A DNA stretch of 64,000 bases, taken from assembly GCA_023213395.1 (NCBI GenBank), contig CM041465.1, positions 14,136,001 to 14,200,000 on the forward strand, given 5' to 3'. The notes below the pieces were generated by a model. That model was given only the letters and a program-made list of their open reading frames with translations, was not told the origin of the DNA and searched no databases. Both the position numbers and the translations under genes were made by a program. This document shows, piece by piece, positions 10,097 through 21,004 of the stretch. Positions within the stretch are counted from its first letter, which is position 1, and each line of letters opens with the position of its first letter. Source of the DNA: Cycas panzhihuaensis. Its lineage: Eukaryota; Cycadophyta.

Positions 10097-11973
10097 CTAC
10101 TGCTGTTGCCCCGCTCCTGGGGTGCCATCTCCTGGTCTCTGTGATCCCTCTCCTGGGGACCACATCCCTCCGAGGCTCCACCTGGGCCTCCGCGAGCTGC
10201 CCGCCTCGCTCTCCTTGTCTCTCGGTTGTCTCGGGGTTGTCGCCGCTGTATGGGTACGCGTCCTACTCCGACTCGACCTCGAGACCATCTGTGCTACCGG
10301 CTGATCGTATCTAGCCTGGATACGATCCCGCTCTCCCCGAAGTGCCTCCTCTATCACCCTGAGACACTCAGTGATCACTGCTAACTAGGTTCTGCTCTCT
10401 CCATCTCCACCCGCACTGCCCTGTGCCTCAAGAGCCTGTACCCGTCCTCGCAGCTCATCCCTCTTGCGTCTCGTGTCATCTCTCTCTTAGTGTAGTCGTC
10501 CCTGGGATGTCACGTGCTCTTGGGACTCTGCAACCCATATGTCCCTCGCCCTCACCAACGGGGCGAACGCCTCTCTGTGGGCTCCTACCGCTCTAGGCTC
10601 ATCACTTGCCTGGATGGGCGGTTACCCCTCTATGTACACCTGAGGGAATATCTCCCTCACCACAGCCTCTACCAATCTCCGGATCTCTGCTGTACCTGCC
10701 AATGCAACACGCCATGTGTCAGACTATATCTCACCATATATGTTATAATCAAACTAAACCAAACTTCTATCTGGATGCCAAATGACTCTGGAAAAGGTTA
10801 GGTCTCACCCTTTGTGGCTGCCTCCTCCTCTGGTCGCGCGGCATCCTCCCCTCCTGGCTCTCCGCCAGCTGCAGGTGCCTCGTCCTCTGGCACCTCCTCT
10901 GCCTGGGTCTCCCTCCTCGCAGTGTCCCTGTGGATCCCATCACGATCCACAGCCTGCGGGCCCTAGTCACGGGTCCCCTGACCTCATCTTGTGCTCCAGA
11001 TGGTCCTGCCTCTCATCCGGCAGCTCCGGATGGACACTATGTGTCTCCTGCTGTCCCTGAGGGACCTGCCTCCCCTGAAGGTTGTGACGGGCCAGCCCCA
11101 CTGTCTCCACCATCTCCACTATCCCCATCATCACTGCCGTCGTCGCTCGCGGGCACTCCTGCTCCACTCGTCTCGTCGTCGCTATCCTACCTCACCGTCC
11201 TGTAGGGCTCTGCTCTGTTGTCTGGGAGGGTGAGGAGGTCTAGTGATGTGGCCTCTACTGATCTCCGGACATGGGCCCTGTCCTCTTTCCCTCTCAATCT
11301 CGTCTGCCACCTGTGGACCATCGGGGCCTGCTCTGTAATGGGGTGTGGTCCCCCCGCTGGTGCCATTGTTGCGAAATGGTCGAAGTACCAACACTGTAAT
11401 GGTGTGCTGTATGATAGTCCACCTCTGCCGGACGTCCTGATAGTATCCAGCTGGGCGACGAGGTTCGCCGCTATCAGGGCTGCCTAATCCATCCTCTCGC
11501 CGGCTTCGCAGCGGTGAATTGCATCCATCCACCCGCCTGGTACCTCTCTATAGTTCTGTTTCTGGGAAATCCGGAACAAAATGCATAATATAACCAGCTT
11601 CCTCACTCAAGGAATCCCTGACATCGAGCATGCGGAGGGTGCTCCCCTCCGATCCCACCTGTCAGCTCCTGTGAAGAACATAGCTGCCTCCATGTGCGCT
11701 GCCTCGGGGCTGGGTAGCGTCCCTAGTCTCACCGGCCTCCCTGTCATTTGGAACTCCCGATGTCCATGGGATATCCCTCGGCGTGACCATCACGTCACCT
11801 ACTTGCGGTAGGTGGAATACATGTCTCCTCCTGTCCCAATGGGACACTATGTCAACCAATAGCCTCTGGTCCGATGTGTATTGAGGTGTCTTGAGGGCCT
11901 TGTACAGGCCACACCTCTCTAACATCTCCCTATCCTCCTGAGTTGCCATCTCCATGTAACTCAGCATCGCCAT
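10097..11973 (-). pseudogene. T1 antisense gene copy B: plant-mobile-domain-like protein with coiled-coil C-terminus
   Basis: Transcribed opposite to pol. The first exon starts with an ATG at 11,973 and encodes a PMD N-half: EDREMLERCGLY, then HVFHLPQVGD near 11,788-11,823 followed by VTPRD, the hallmark FHLP-x(2)-G-(E/D)-x-TxxD of plant mobile domain proteins. The C-half lies in another frame near 11,530-11,370 (WMDAIHRC, ANLVAQLDTI, LQCWYFDHF). The frame change may be a second intron (ACAG^GTGG to TTTCCCAG^AA) or decay. Gly/Pro/Glu-rich sequence follows, then the conserved 113-nt intron, then a charged coiled coil ending at 10,097. Stops in the coiled-coil exon suggest this copy is no longer functional. 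PMD proteins of the MAIN/MAIL type act in silencing in plants, and TE-borne relatives are known. Its role here is inferred only. T3 carries the same gene (52,910-53,620). Confidence 0.72.
10696..10808 (-). other. Intron of the antisense gene, copy B
   Basis: Minus strand: donor AAAGG^GTGAGACC, acceptor TTGCATTGGCAG^GTACAGC, 113 nt, same phase as the copy A intron at 4,922-5,034. Splice-site conservation between diverged copies supports real splicing of an antisense transcript. Confidence 0.65.
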
Positions 11974-13072
11974 ACCTACGTTCTCGCAGTTATCTCATGG
12001 CGAGACGACTATTCACACCACAAATAACTCAAATCAGTCTCATGTTAGCCATTATTACCCCTCTCTCTCTCAAATCTCTCTCTGCCTGAGATTTGGGACT
12101 CTTTTGCCCCTCATGTCTATTTTTTACGCTTTTATGCGCCGTCTGCGCCAAACTTAGTGGTACCGCTAAGTTTGGCACGGGTCCCGCGGTGATCATGGGA
12201 CCCGCGGCCATGATCGCGGCACCGCGATCATAGCCGCAGTATGAATGGCAATCCCCCAAAAGGGGGGATTTCCGCCCCGAAAAAACCAAAATTTTTTCTG
12301 GTGGACCTCGTGGGGCCCACCGGGACTAGGGCTCCCTAATGCCCAGGTCCCCGCCTCTTTCTGGGTCCAATTCGGATCCTGAGAGGCCTTCCATTACCCA
12401 TAAGGGGCACTAAAACTATACAAAAATCATGCAGAAACTATAAAAACCTACAAACTTTGAACTTTGAAATGGGTTGGGTTTAGTGATATCCACTCACTGG
12501 ATCTAGTCTCGCTACCGCCATATCATCTGGTCGGTCGCGCGGGCTCTCTCCGCTCTCCGATCCGACGGTCTGATCTCCCTCTGCATGCCTCCGAAGTTGG
12601 GTGGCGCTCCGCTGTGTAAGGAAATGGCTCTGGTTTCGTATGAGAGCCGGTGAAAATGAATCCATTTTCCCGTTAATTTCCTTATATAGGCGGGGGCCCC
12701 AACGGGCACCTCCTCTATTTTTGGTCTCGCGACAGTCGTTGGGACCGTCTCGTTGTCTTGATCACCTTTGCCTTCTGGCCCTGTCATCAATTGCGCTGTG
12801 TTGAGGCCATTTCTGCCCTCCCTTGCAAGGGCATTTATGGTGCTCATTATCGCGCTTTGCAGGCCCTTCAGATCGCTTTTCACGCGCTACTCCGTGCTGC
12901 CCGAGTTTATACTCGTTTGGCTCGTTTAATGCCGCCTGGACTCGTTTCTGCGGCCCTTTCTCGCTCTTGGGGTCCCCAAAAGGAATGCCTCCCCCGCCTG
13001 GGGACATGTTTCGCTTCGTAAAGCGACCTTTTAGCGCCCTAGGAGGCTTTTCCTCCCGACCACTCTCTATCG
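11974..13072. other. T1 region between antisense PMD gene and aRH ORF (probable bidirectional leader)
   Basis: There is no recognisable protein on either strand. A 123-residue antisense ORF (12,883-12,512) has no family resemblance. The stretch contains short C/G-rich palindromic runs (about 12,160-12,240, words like CCGCGG and GATCATG) and a minus-strand TATA-like box at 12,681-12,691. It probably holds the 5' leader or promoter of the antisense gene and the upstream part of the aRH transcript. Confidence 0.4.
12681..12691 (-). promoter_or_regulatory. Candidate TATA box for the antisense gene
   Basis: The minus strand reads CCTATATAAGG in a GC-rich setting, about 0.7 kb upstream of the antisense ATG at 11,973. 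It is the best TATA match on that strand in this interval. No transcript evidence is available from sequence. Confidence 0.35.
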
Positions 13073-13627
13073 GTGATCGGATTGCTTGCTCTCGCCTTCG
13101 GTAACCTCATTGCTAGGTCCTCCTACCCTTCACAGCCATCTTTTGCTTGCTTTTTTCGAGTATTGCTTTCACCATCCATTGACTGCTTGGATTTTGTGTC
13201 ACTTATATCCATCTACATCTTTACCGACGGCGGAAGCCGCGGTAACCCTGGACCTTCTACCGCTGCGTGGATCCTCCACAGCCCTTCTGGATATGATATC
13301 CTCCGCTCTGGGATCTTCCTCCCGGAGGCTACCAATAACAAAGCTGAGTACACGGCGATTATTGAGGCCCTTACCGATGCTCTCCGTTTCCATCGTGGGT
13401 CCATCGTGTTGTTTTACGATTCTCAGGTCGTGGTGTCCCATCTCACCCAGGTTTACCAGGTGCGATGCCCTCACTTGAGAACCCTTGCTTCCGTCGCAAA
13501 ATCTCTCCTGGCCCGCTTATCTTCTGTCGATATCCAGCATATCCCTCGGGATCTCAATGCTGAGGTAGATAGTCTTGTTCGCCTCATCCTTGAGCGTCGC
13601 CTTTCCCTCCTTGCTGACCGTCCCTGA
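13073..13627 (+). CDS. T1 additional RNase H domain (aRH), sense strand, downstream of integrase
   Basis: Cleaves the RNA of RNA:DNA hybrids. The domain starts near 13,218 with IFTDGGSRGNPGP. It continues with NNKAEYTAIIEAL, LFYDSQ, and a final HIPRDLNAEVDSL. The four acidic residues expected for RNase HI (Asp, Glu, Asp, Asp) are therefore all present. The ORF is open for 184 codons. The stretch before the domain (SYPSQPSF, LLSPS) is conserved in T3, so coding probably begins upstream of the core. The 13,073 ATG is the first in frame and is not otherwise supported. It sits about 3.8 kb after integrase, beyond the antisense gene. In the Tat/Ogre elements I know of, aRH lies between RH and INT. 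How it is expressed (spliced or separate RNA) is not visible. Confidence 0.85.
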   Translation: MIGLLALAFGNLIARSSYPSQPSFACFFRVLLSPSIDCLDFVSLISIYIFTDGGSRGNPGPSTAAWILHSPSGYDILRSGIFLPEATNNKAEYTAIIEALTDALRFHRGSIVLFYDSQVVVSHLTQVYQVRCPHLRTLASVAKSLLARLSSVDIQHIPRDLNAEVDSLVRLILERRLSLLADRP

Positions 13628-14034
13628 GGCTTGCCTGGCCTTCCTGTCGCCCAAGCCCCACGTCATCAGTCACTTTACTTTGCGATTCGTTCGCACCTCT
13701 GAAACCTGGTTACTAATGAGGTAAAACTATGGTACCCACTCTTTGCTTATCTTTCACTTGACTATGCATGTCCCTTTGCATCCTTTGTGGTGGGGGCAGC
13801 CCCCCCACCTGTCTCATTCTTCCAGTCGGTTTCCAGGTGGCTCATAGGCAGCCCCTATGATGTCTCCACCGCCGCCTTCGTATCCACGCGCTCTACCATG
13901 ACACTCACCAGCATCCTTGCCTAGTGTTATGATCTTGATTGACATATCTATATACACATGTGCTACTGACAGTTGTATTGCCAACATTCGCGATCGCACC
14001 AAGCTTCCGAGCGGCGAGGCTCACGCTAAGGCAA
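13628..14034 (+). other. T1 3' untranslated region before the LTR
   Basis: Non-coding. It holds a G/C run at about 13,786-13,807. Its last 250 bases are clearly matched, in reverse complement, by 50,093-50,282 of T3 (words such as CAACATTC and GGCAATGTTTC). No strong polypurine tract lies directly at the LTR edge. Confidence 0.5.
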
Positions 14035-16616
14035 TGTTTCCCGGCTTCCGGGAATGGATACGGAATCACCGACTCAGGTAAGTACAGGTATATTTTTCGC
14101 ATTGTCATCTCTTTCTTTTGATGAGTATTCGCTTGCATGCTTGCATGTGTGTGGCTTTGTGGGCGACCTTGCCGTTGTCCACACTTATTTTAGCCTATGA
14201 CGACTATAGCAGGGGCACACTCCCAGCGAGTGTGGCACCCTGGTGGCCACTTCACTTCCCGCATCTGCCCTCCTCGCTCCAAGATCCACTCAGTTTGCGA
14301 CACCTCTACCCGTGTGATGACCCGTCATCGTTTGGTCAACTTGCCACCCCATTTGAGCCCTATTTTTGCTCCCTTGGACCCGTTTGTTGGCTTGTGTACC
14401 CCCGGGTAGGTGTTCTAGCCTCCTATTGGTCCTTTTGGTCATCTGTCCCCAGCCCTGGCTGGCTGGCCGGGCCCATTTTTGGCTCTAGGTGCGTACCGCC
14501 AGAATTTTCGCGGTACCGCCGGAATATCCGTGGTATTGCAGAATTTGCGGCGGTACGATTGTCTCAGGTTGTTTTTTAAAATCCGCCATGGCAATTTTGC
14601 ATTTATTGTGAAACTGCCACGTGGCTCACGCCTTAATTCTCTCTCAGCCGCGCCCTAATTACTCACTTTAGGGTTTGGTCTGAGTATTTAAGCCATTTTT
14701 AACTCATTTTCAATGATTCTTTTGCTCACTTTTGGAATTGCTCTCTAAGGAAACATCACCCTGCTCTGCTCTTCTCTGCTATTCTACTGCTGCTACTGGA
14801 CCAGCGTCCCTCCTACAGCGCCCAACTCTCCTTTGGTGTGGCTGAGACATTCTCCCAGCCTCTCAAACACCTTGGAGAAAGCCCCTTTGGAGTGGTTTCC
14901 AGTTGATCTTTGCCTAGGCAGTCCATAAGTGCCCCAAGTGCAGGAGTTTCCCTTCTAACCTCCTTAGCAGGGTCTTAAACCTGCTCTACTTCAGATTTGG
15001 GCTGATTTCTCAGCCCCTATTTGCTGCTCTTTGGCTGAGGCAAGTCCCTTGCCTCCCTCACTCAGGTACTTCCCGTTTTGCATGTTTTTTCCTTGTGATA
15101 TTCATACTCTATTTCACTTGCTCCTTGTTTGCTTGTGTGAGTTTGGTTCTTGCCTTTTTGTGGGCTGTCTTGCCACTATTTTGAGCCTCTTGCCTGCGTT
15201 TGCTATCCAAGGCAGTGGCGTTGAGGGGTAGCATAGGTTTTGGAGAGGAGTTGGGTGGATTCCGTACCACCTTCCACGCTCCCTGAGCGGCCCTAAGCCC
15301 TCTAGAGCCTCTCTCTCGCCCCGTGCTGCCCTTGGCTTGCAAACAAGGGTTTGTAAGCCTTCTTTTGGCCACCCAAACCAGCGCTGTCACAAGTTGCAGT
15401 GCTGATTTAGGGCCTTTTGTTTAGGCTTGGGCAACACTCATAAGTCCCAACCGCTAGTTTTTGCCTCACTTTCTTCCCGGCCGCCCGGCTTGCTCCTCAT
15501 AGCATCCTGGTTAGCTGTGGGTTTTCTTGGGCCTCTCTTTGCCCCTTTGCTGCCATTTTCCAGCCCTTGCTCTTGGCCTTGTCCTCGCTGCCTCATGGCT
15601 CTTGAGGGGAGGTTAGGGCACTATTTACGGGAGGTAGGCCACTCCGAGGCTTACCGATCATTTACTTTCGCCTTGGTCACTCTCTTTTGGGTACTTTCAT
15701 TGTTGGATTGGCACTAACACATATATGTTTAGATCCGCATTTATACTACTTACGCATATATTGTAGGAATCTTGTATTGCATGTTAGTGTTCTTCCTCCG
15801 GGAAGGGAGAGACCGCCTTTGCTTGCAGGTATTCAGGGGCGTGGAGGATACTGCCCGTTAGACCCGTTGCCGGTAAGTACCATTGTATACGTTATGTTTT
15901 CATGTTGTTTCATTTATTAGTTAGTGCTTCCTTTCGTTCTTTGGTATCGCATTTGATTGTCCGGGGTAGGTAAGGAAGCCCCCCTTTTCCACCCGCCGTA
16001 ACATCTCGCATCCAACGCGCCGTGTGGAGTGGTTTGGTGCTCCTCGAGAAGGCTTTCATCGCGCACGCCCTTGGTCCAGGTGCACGGTTTTGCTCCACTT
16101 TGCGACCTCTTTCTTTCTTTTATTTCTCCTTTAGTAACTAGCACATTGGAAGATAAAAGGAAAAATTTGGTCTTGTGTTTGGTTGCGTTTTGTTTATTTT
16201 GCTACGTATACCTTTACCGTCTATAGGAAAGGTTGTAGGGACCCTCTTTCTCTACCTTTCTCCTTCTCTCCTCAACTACACACGTTCCTTGCCTCTCGCA
16301 TTACTTGTGTACCCGGTTAGGTTGTGTAGGTATACCCTTGGCCTATCCCCTTCGGGTCTCCTCTTCCCCCCTTCTGGCCACCCAAAGGTGGGAGGGTCAT
16401 GCCTCTAGGTCAACCCAGGTTTGCCCTACGCATCTTCACCCCTTGTTCGAAGTGGTGAAGGACCACCTAATAGTAGCCATACTCCATTGCAGATCCCGAA
16501 CTTGCGCTCCGGCGCACGGGGCGCTCTGCGTGATAGTTACTCACCTCTTAGGTCCCACTTTCAATCATTCCACCACCCACTCTCTCCACACCTACTAGTT
16601 AGGTAGTTATCCCGTA
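14035..16616 (+). repeat. T1 3' LTR (Tat family)
   Basis: About 2.58 kb. The start TGTTTCCCGG and the end near CCCGTA are set by alignment to the solo LTR T2 (37,593-40,220), whose edges are fixed by a TSD. Shared landmarks with T2, T3 and T4 are CCTATGACGAC (14,192), a TATA-like TATTTAAG (about 14,687), the CACTCCGAGGCT block (about 15,640) and the GGGGTAGGTAAGGAAGCCCC block (about 15,961). The flanking 5 bp (GGCAA / GAGGC) do not match, as expected for the 3' LTR of a long element. The terminal dinucleotide appears to be TA, not CA. Confidence 0.75.
14684..14694 (+). promoter_or_regulatory. Candidate TATA box of the Tat LTR promoter
   Basis: AGTATTTAAGC, about 650 bp into the LTR. AT-rich TATA-like words occur at the equivalent place in T2 (GGGATAAAAACC, about 38,255) and in T3 (CAAATATAAAAAATC on the minus strand near 49,415-49,430). 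They are followed in each case by a C/T-rich stretch, so transcription probably starts shortly downstream. Confidence 0.45.
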
Positions 16617-16659
16617 GAGGCGCGTCCAGTCTTCAACTATGATTAATTTCCCTTTATCA

Positions 16660-17420
16660 AGGTGATTAATTCATATTGTAAAATAAGACTCTTGTGGTAT
16701 AATAGTGGTAAGAGAAACTCCATCAAGTTTGTATAGTCCACTATCCTTATATCCTATTGTAACTAGTTGATCTTTGGCATGATTTGTAATTGTGCAGTTG
16801 CAGTTATCTTTGTTGAAGAGAATATCTAGGTTTTGTATATTAATCTGACTAACCGATAGTAGATTTATTTTCATGCCAAGTACAAGGAATATATTATTAA
16901 TATGATAATAGATATTTAAATCATTTATAGCAATATGGACCCTTCCAATCCTATTCAGATCACATATGAGATTATCTCTAACTGTAACAGTTTAGCCTCT
17001 TATTAGTTATGTATTCTCAAGTAGATATTTAGTGTTAGTTATATGGAAAGATATATAAGAATCAATCAACTAAGAATTATCATCATCTTGGGATGGCAAG
17101 GCTACAAAGAATAAGTTTTAAGAGGTGTCTTGAGTAATATTACCTCCTTGTTATAAATTTTAATTGTTCCTTAGGTAGTACCTTTACTTGTTTATTTAGC
17201 ATTAGTTATAATTTTGCCTTTAATTCCTATTTTGTTAGAAATATTAGCCTCTTTGTTGTGCATTATGACTTTGGAGTTGTATGTCAACCTATCTTCTTCT
17301 ATAATCAACTATTAGGTGCTTATTTTTGCCACAATATATGTTGGTGGTATTTTATCCACGTTGCTAATTCTTTAAAGGTTAAGATTGTTGTGACTGATAT
17401 GGTTCTTATAGCTATTGGGG
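16660..17420 (-). pseudogene. C4: Ty1/copia gag-protease fragment
   Basis: The minus strand reads through a degenerate zinc knuckle (YCGKNKHLIVDY, about 17,300-17,345). A protease-like stretch follows (about 17,050-16,860), then MKINLLSVSQI and DSGLYKLDGV before the remnant ends near 16,660. These are typical of the copia protease/pre-integrase region. It has several stops. It is cut just beside the T1 LTR end, so T1 probably landed in or next to this old element. Confidence 0.6.
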
Positions 17421-20400
17421 CTATTGAGAGATATTTAAAGAACCAAACTAATGAGTAAGGGGTTGTTGATGAGTTGGTTGCTGACATGGTTAATAGAGTA
17501 CTTGATTCCTTTTTAGATTCATGGTTGTAAATGTAGGAGCAAAGTCAGAAGTAGATGCCACTTCTTGGCGATTGAGAATAATTTTTTCCATAAGCAAGAG
17601 TCTTTCAAACATGTTAAAGTCTATTTTGGTAAAGGTATCATAAATTCTAAATATAAAATTGTATATTTTATAGGAAGGATGTTGAGGATGCTAGATAATA
17701 GGTCATGCTCAGATGGGGGTTTACTAAGGATAATAAGTTGATTTCTAATTATTTTCATTTTAGTGAGATGAGTTATTATGGTTCCAACAAAGAGTATACC
17801 AAAGAGACATACTTTTAAGGTTAGGGACCTAGGGTCATCTTTCCTCTCACAGAGGGAGCATATGATGCTCTAAGCTTCATAGGAGGTTTTAGTTATTTCT
17901 ATATTTTATTTACTTAGTCTTCTACAACCAAATGGAGGAATGAAAGGGTAATGTTGTCCTTAATTTTAAAATTTGCTAAGGCAACTAGATCTAGTGGAAT
18001 CTCTATAGTATGATCATTTGGGTCCTTAGTGGGTATGGGTAGAGGTATAACCCCATTGATATAAGCCTAATAATCATTCATAATTATGAAGCTTTTAACT
18101 TATTTTTTTCAAGCTAAAAAGTTGTTTGTTCTACTAAGTTTATTTATTTTATCTAAAAGTATTTGAGTTGCCATTTTAGTGTGTCTTTTAGTATCATATC
18201 TACCTAAGGGGGTTGCTAAACTAGAATATAAGATTAAGGGTCTCTAAGAAGCTCTAAGTTATTATTCTATCTAGTGGTATTTGCCCATAAGTGGCAAATC
18301 AGGGACCCTATATACTTTTACATGAGGTTTAGGCTATATATACTTTAGTATATAGGCTACTAAAAAGGTCAAAGACCCCCATGACTTGTTGATCCACCTG
18401 CACCAGACTTATACCTGGTAACAAATCTAGTTGAGAACTACAAACCAAGGCATTCATCTCCTTCAAGTCTAACCCAGTCTCTAAACTCTAAGATAGGGTT
18501 TTACACCTCGTCTAACTACTTAATACACCTTATAGCTAGTGCACTTCTCTAATATTCATAGAATTTGATAAGAACTTCTAACATGCATGGAGTAGTAACT
18601 TTTGGGATCCAAACCATTTCCCTTATAATGATGATAAAGTTAACTTGTAGATTAGGAGTTACTTTTTTATTCTTTCAAGTTGAAATAAATTTTAAAATAT
18701 GTTCTTATTTAGAAATAGGGTTTCTTTTATGAAATAAAAGTAAGGAGAATAAGAAAAACATAATAAATTAAAAGAAATGAAAGGGTTTAGGGTGCTCTTA
18801 AGTAAATTTTACTACCAAGTGAAGATTATCTTCCTTCACATAAGAAAGGCACCTACAACCATAATGTATAAGCAGATGTTAGCCTAAAACATAGAGCCTA
18901 AAAAAAAAGGGTCTACTTTAACTTCTAAAAAAACCCTTAAAAAACTATTCAAAATTGATTGAAACCAACTCCAAATTATAAGCCTCCGAACTAGGAATCA
19001 AATGGTTTAAATGGTACGTAAAAGAAACCTCTCGTTGAAAGGTTATGGCTAAAACAATACGAGGTACTCCTTATAGATAAAAAATGAAATTGACTTGGAC
19101 TTAAGCTCCCTTCAATGATTGACCCCTAATCTTAAAAGATCACCATGTAATCTTTTTATTTATTCAAAAATAATTTAAAACACCTTATAAACTTTAAAAT
19201 CTTCCCTTTTTAGATGAAGCCCCTTAGTCACATGGGATTAGCAAATGACCTCTAGTGAATGGCAAGAGACCTCAACAAATTTAGAATGGAATTGCAATCA
19301 ACTTTAATAAAACTAAAGTATAGAAAAATTTAGATTTCAAAAGAAATAAACCTCCATAGTGGTGCACAGATTTTTCCTGACTGCAGTGAACAAAATCATT
19401 TAAATCGATTGAATTGCTTGGATTTGGACTCAATCCGCTTCAACAATATGATGGAGGCTTTCACAAAATGGTATGGAGAAGATTCAAGAAGAAGAGAACC
19501 CACATAGAGGTCATACAATATTCAAACGATTGACATAGGGCATGAAGTAACTGCAGCCTAAACTAACGATTCAATTGATCAAAATGTATTGCAAAAGATT
19601 AGATCTACTTCTAGAACACTCCAGAGAATAGTAAGAAGAGCCTGAGAGAGATATAGTAATAGATCAAACTCCAGGGAGCAAGTTGTGTATTACATGGCCA
19701 TTGAAAATGGTGAAACAGAGGCTGAACAATGGGGAATGACAGAGACGGCACATAAGTTTTACTTGCAATTACTGTAGTAGGCTTGAGGACTACTTATGGT
19801 TGGCTAGGTAGTAACTGAGAACAACAAATGTGGTGAATACAACCTGCAAAAGTGTAAGATATATTGGAAACCATTGAAATTGAGTGAAAAATATAAGAAC
19901 AGAGGTAAAAGAGGTGTCATTTTCTATGAATAGGCTCTCATTTCTTAGCCAAACTTACACATAACTAGATAAATGTATATATACTAGTTATGATACTATG
20001 TCAAATTAATTAATAGGATCATATAACTAATGTGCATGTAAATATATCAAACAAAGAGTAGGTTAATATATTACAGAGAAGTGTGATAGATAAATTAATT
20101 ACACAGTATATTTAAATTTTAAGAAAGCTTCTTCATACATCAAAAATCATTATATAAATGAGGGGGATCATGCTTAATTTATAAGCATACAAAACTCGAA
20201 TACTCTAATTTGATTGGCTGATATAATGGGTCAATATTATTGGCCTATTATTTGCCAATTGAGTGGACTTGATAATAATATAGATTACATTTCAATTACA
20301 AATAAGGTTTACACCCAATGATACATAGGTACAAAATAATTTTATAAAAATATATAATATATAATTATACACTAGAAATATATTACAAAGAGGTGTTATT

Positions 20401-21004
20401 CGTTGTTTTAACAACTAGCATTCAACATTTAATCATCAAAGATGCTTCTCAATATAATTAAAATTCTATTTCAAAAATAATTTGAATTGACAAAAAAAAT
20501 AGAATTATTACACTTGATTTTAGACTAAAAAATATTATGTCAATCCATGCCTTACTTTCAAATGCTATGATTTTGTCCTTGGCCTCTATTTGAGTAATAT
20601 GTTTTCTCTTTATCTTGCATGTGATGTCTCTAATCTTTGGAATAAAACTCGACTACCATTTTCTAGTCATCTAAAGTGCCTCAATAATGTGCCAATTAAC
20701 TTTTATGGATCTCTAGAAAAAAAAAGCCTACACTATGGAATGACTTCACTCTTCAAGTGTTGTGGGATGGCTTCACTCTTTGAATGTTGTGATTATTTAT
20801 GAACTATTATAAAACCCTCTGAAGATTTATAGTTGCCCTTTAAAGATCTATAATGGAGCTACCATAAACCCTAACTCGTGACCATAAAAGGAAAAATAAA
20901 ACAAGTCTTAGGGCAAGTGGCTAAGGTTCCATAACAATTTTTAATTTAACTCCACATAAGTCTTAATGAAATCCCACATGCCATTTGGGCTTCCTCAAAA
21001 CATG
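17421..21004. other. Unassigned AT-rich DNA
   Basis: I see no convincing gene, RNA gene or element edge. Reading frames are short and full of stops on both strands. It probably contains the remainder of old copia element(s) related to the fragment at 16,660-17,420. Confidence 0.4.

Larger units (their letters stand above)
1..16616 (+). mobile_element. T1: Tat-type Ty3/gypsy LTR retrotransposon, 5' truncated by window, internally duplicated
   Basis: The domain order protease, RT, RNase H, integrase is that of Ty3/gypsy. The 3' third holds an antisense gene, a second RNase H and a 2.6-kb LTR, which points to the Tat lineage. The interior is present twice: base 1 aligns with 5,775, and copy A's 3' region up to 5,319 aligns with copy B up to 11,077. 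The 5' LTR and most of gag lie outside the window. The element is clearly GC-richer than the DNA after 16,616. Both pol copies carry stops and frameshifts, so it is not autonomous as read. Lineage assignment is by motif reading, not a tree. Confidence 0.88.

Noticed and set aside
11182-11532. 116-codon minus-strand ORF starting MDGCNSPL
   Set aside because: Shadow frame. The frame conserved with T3 over the same bases is the one reading WMDAIHRC.
13073-13627. Possible bacterial or contaminant RNase H gene
   Set aside because: The same domain occurs in two other Tat copies in the window at matching positions, so it is part of the element.
14118-14579. 153-codon ORF, and others within 14,035-16,616
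   Set aside because: They lie in LTR sequence shared with T2, where the frames are not conserved.
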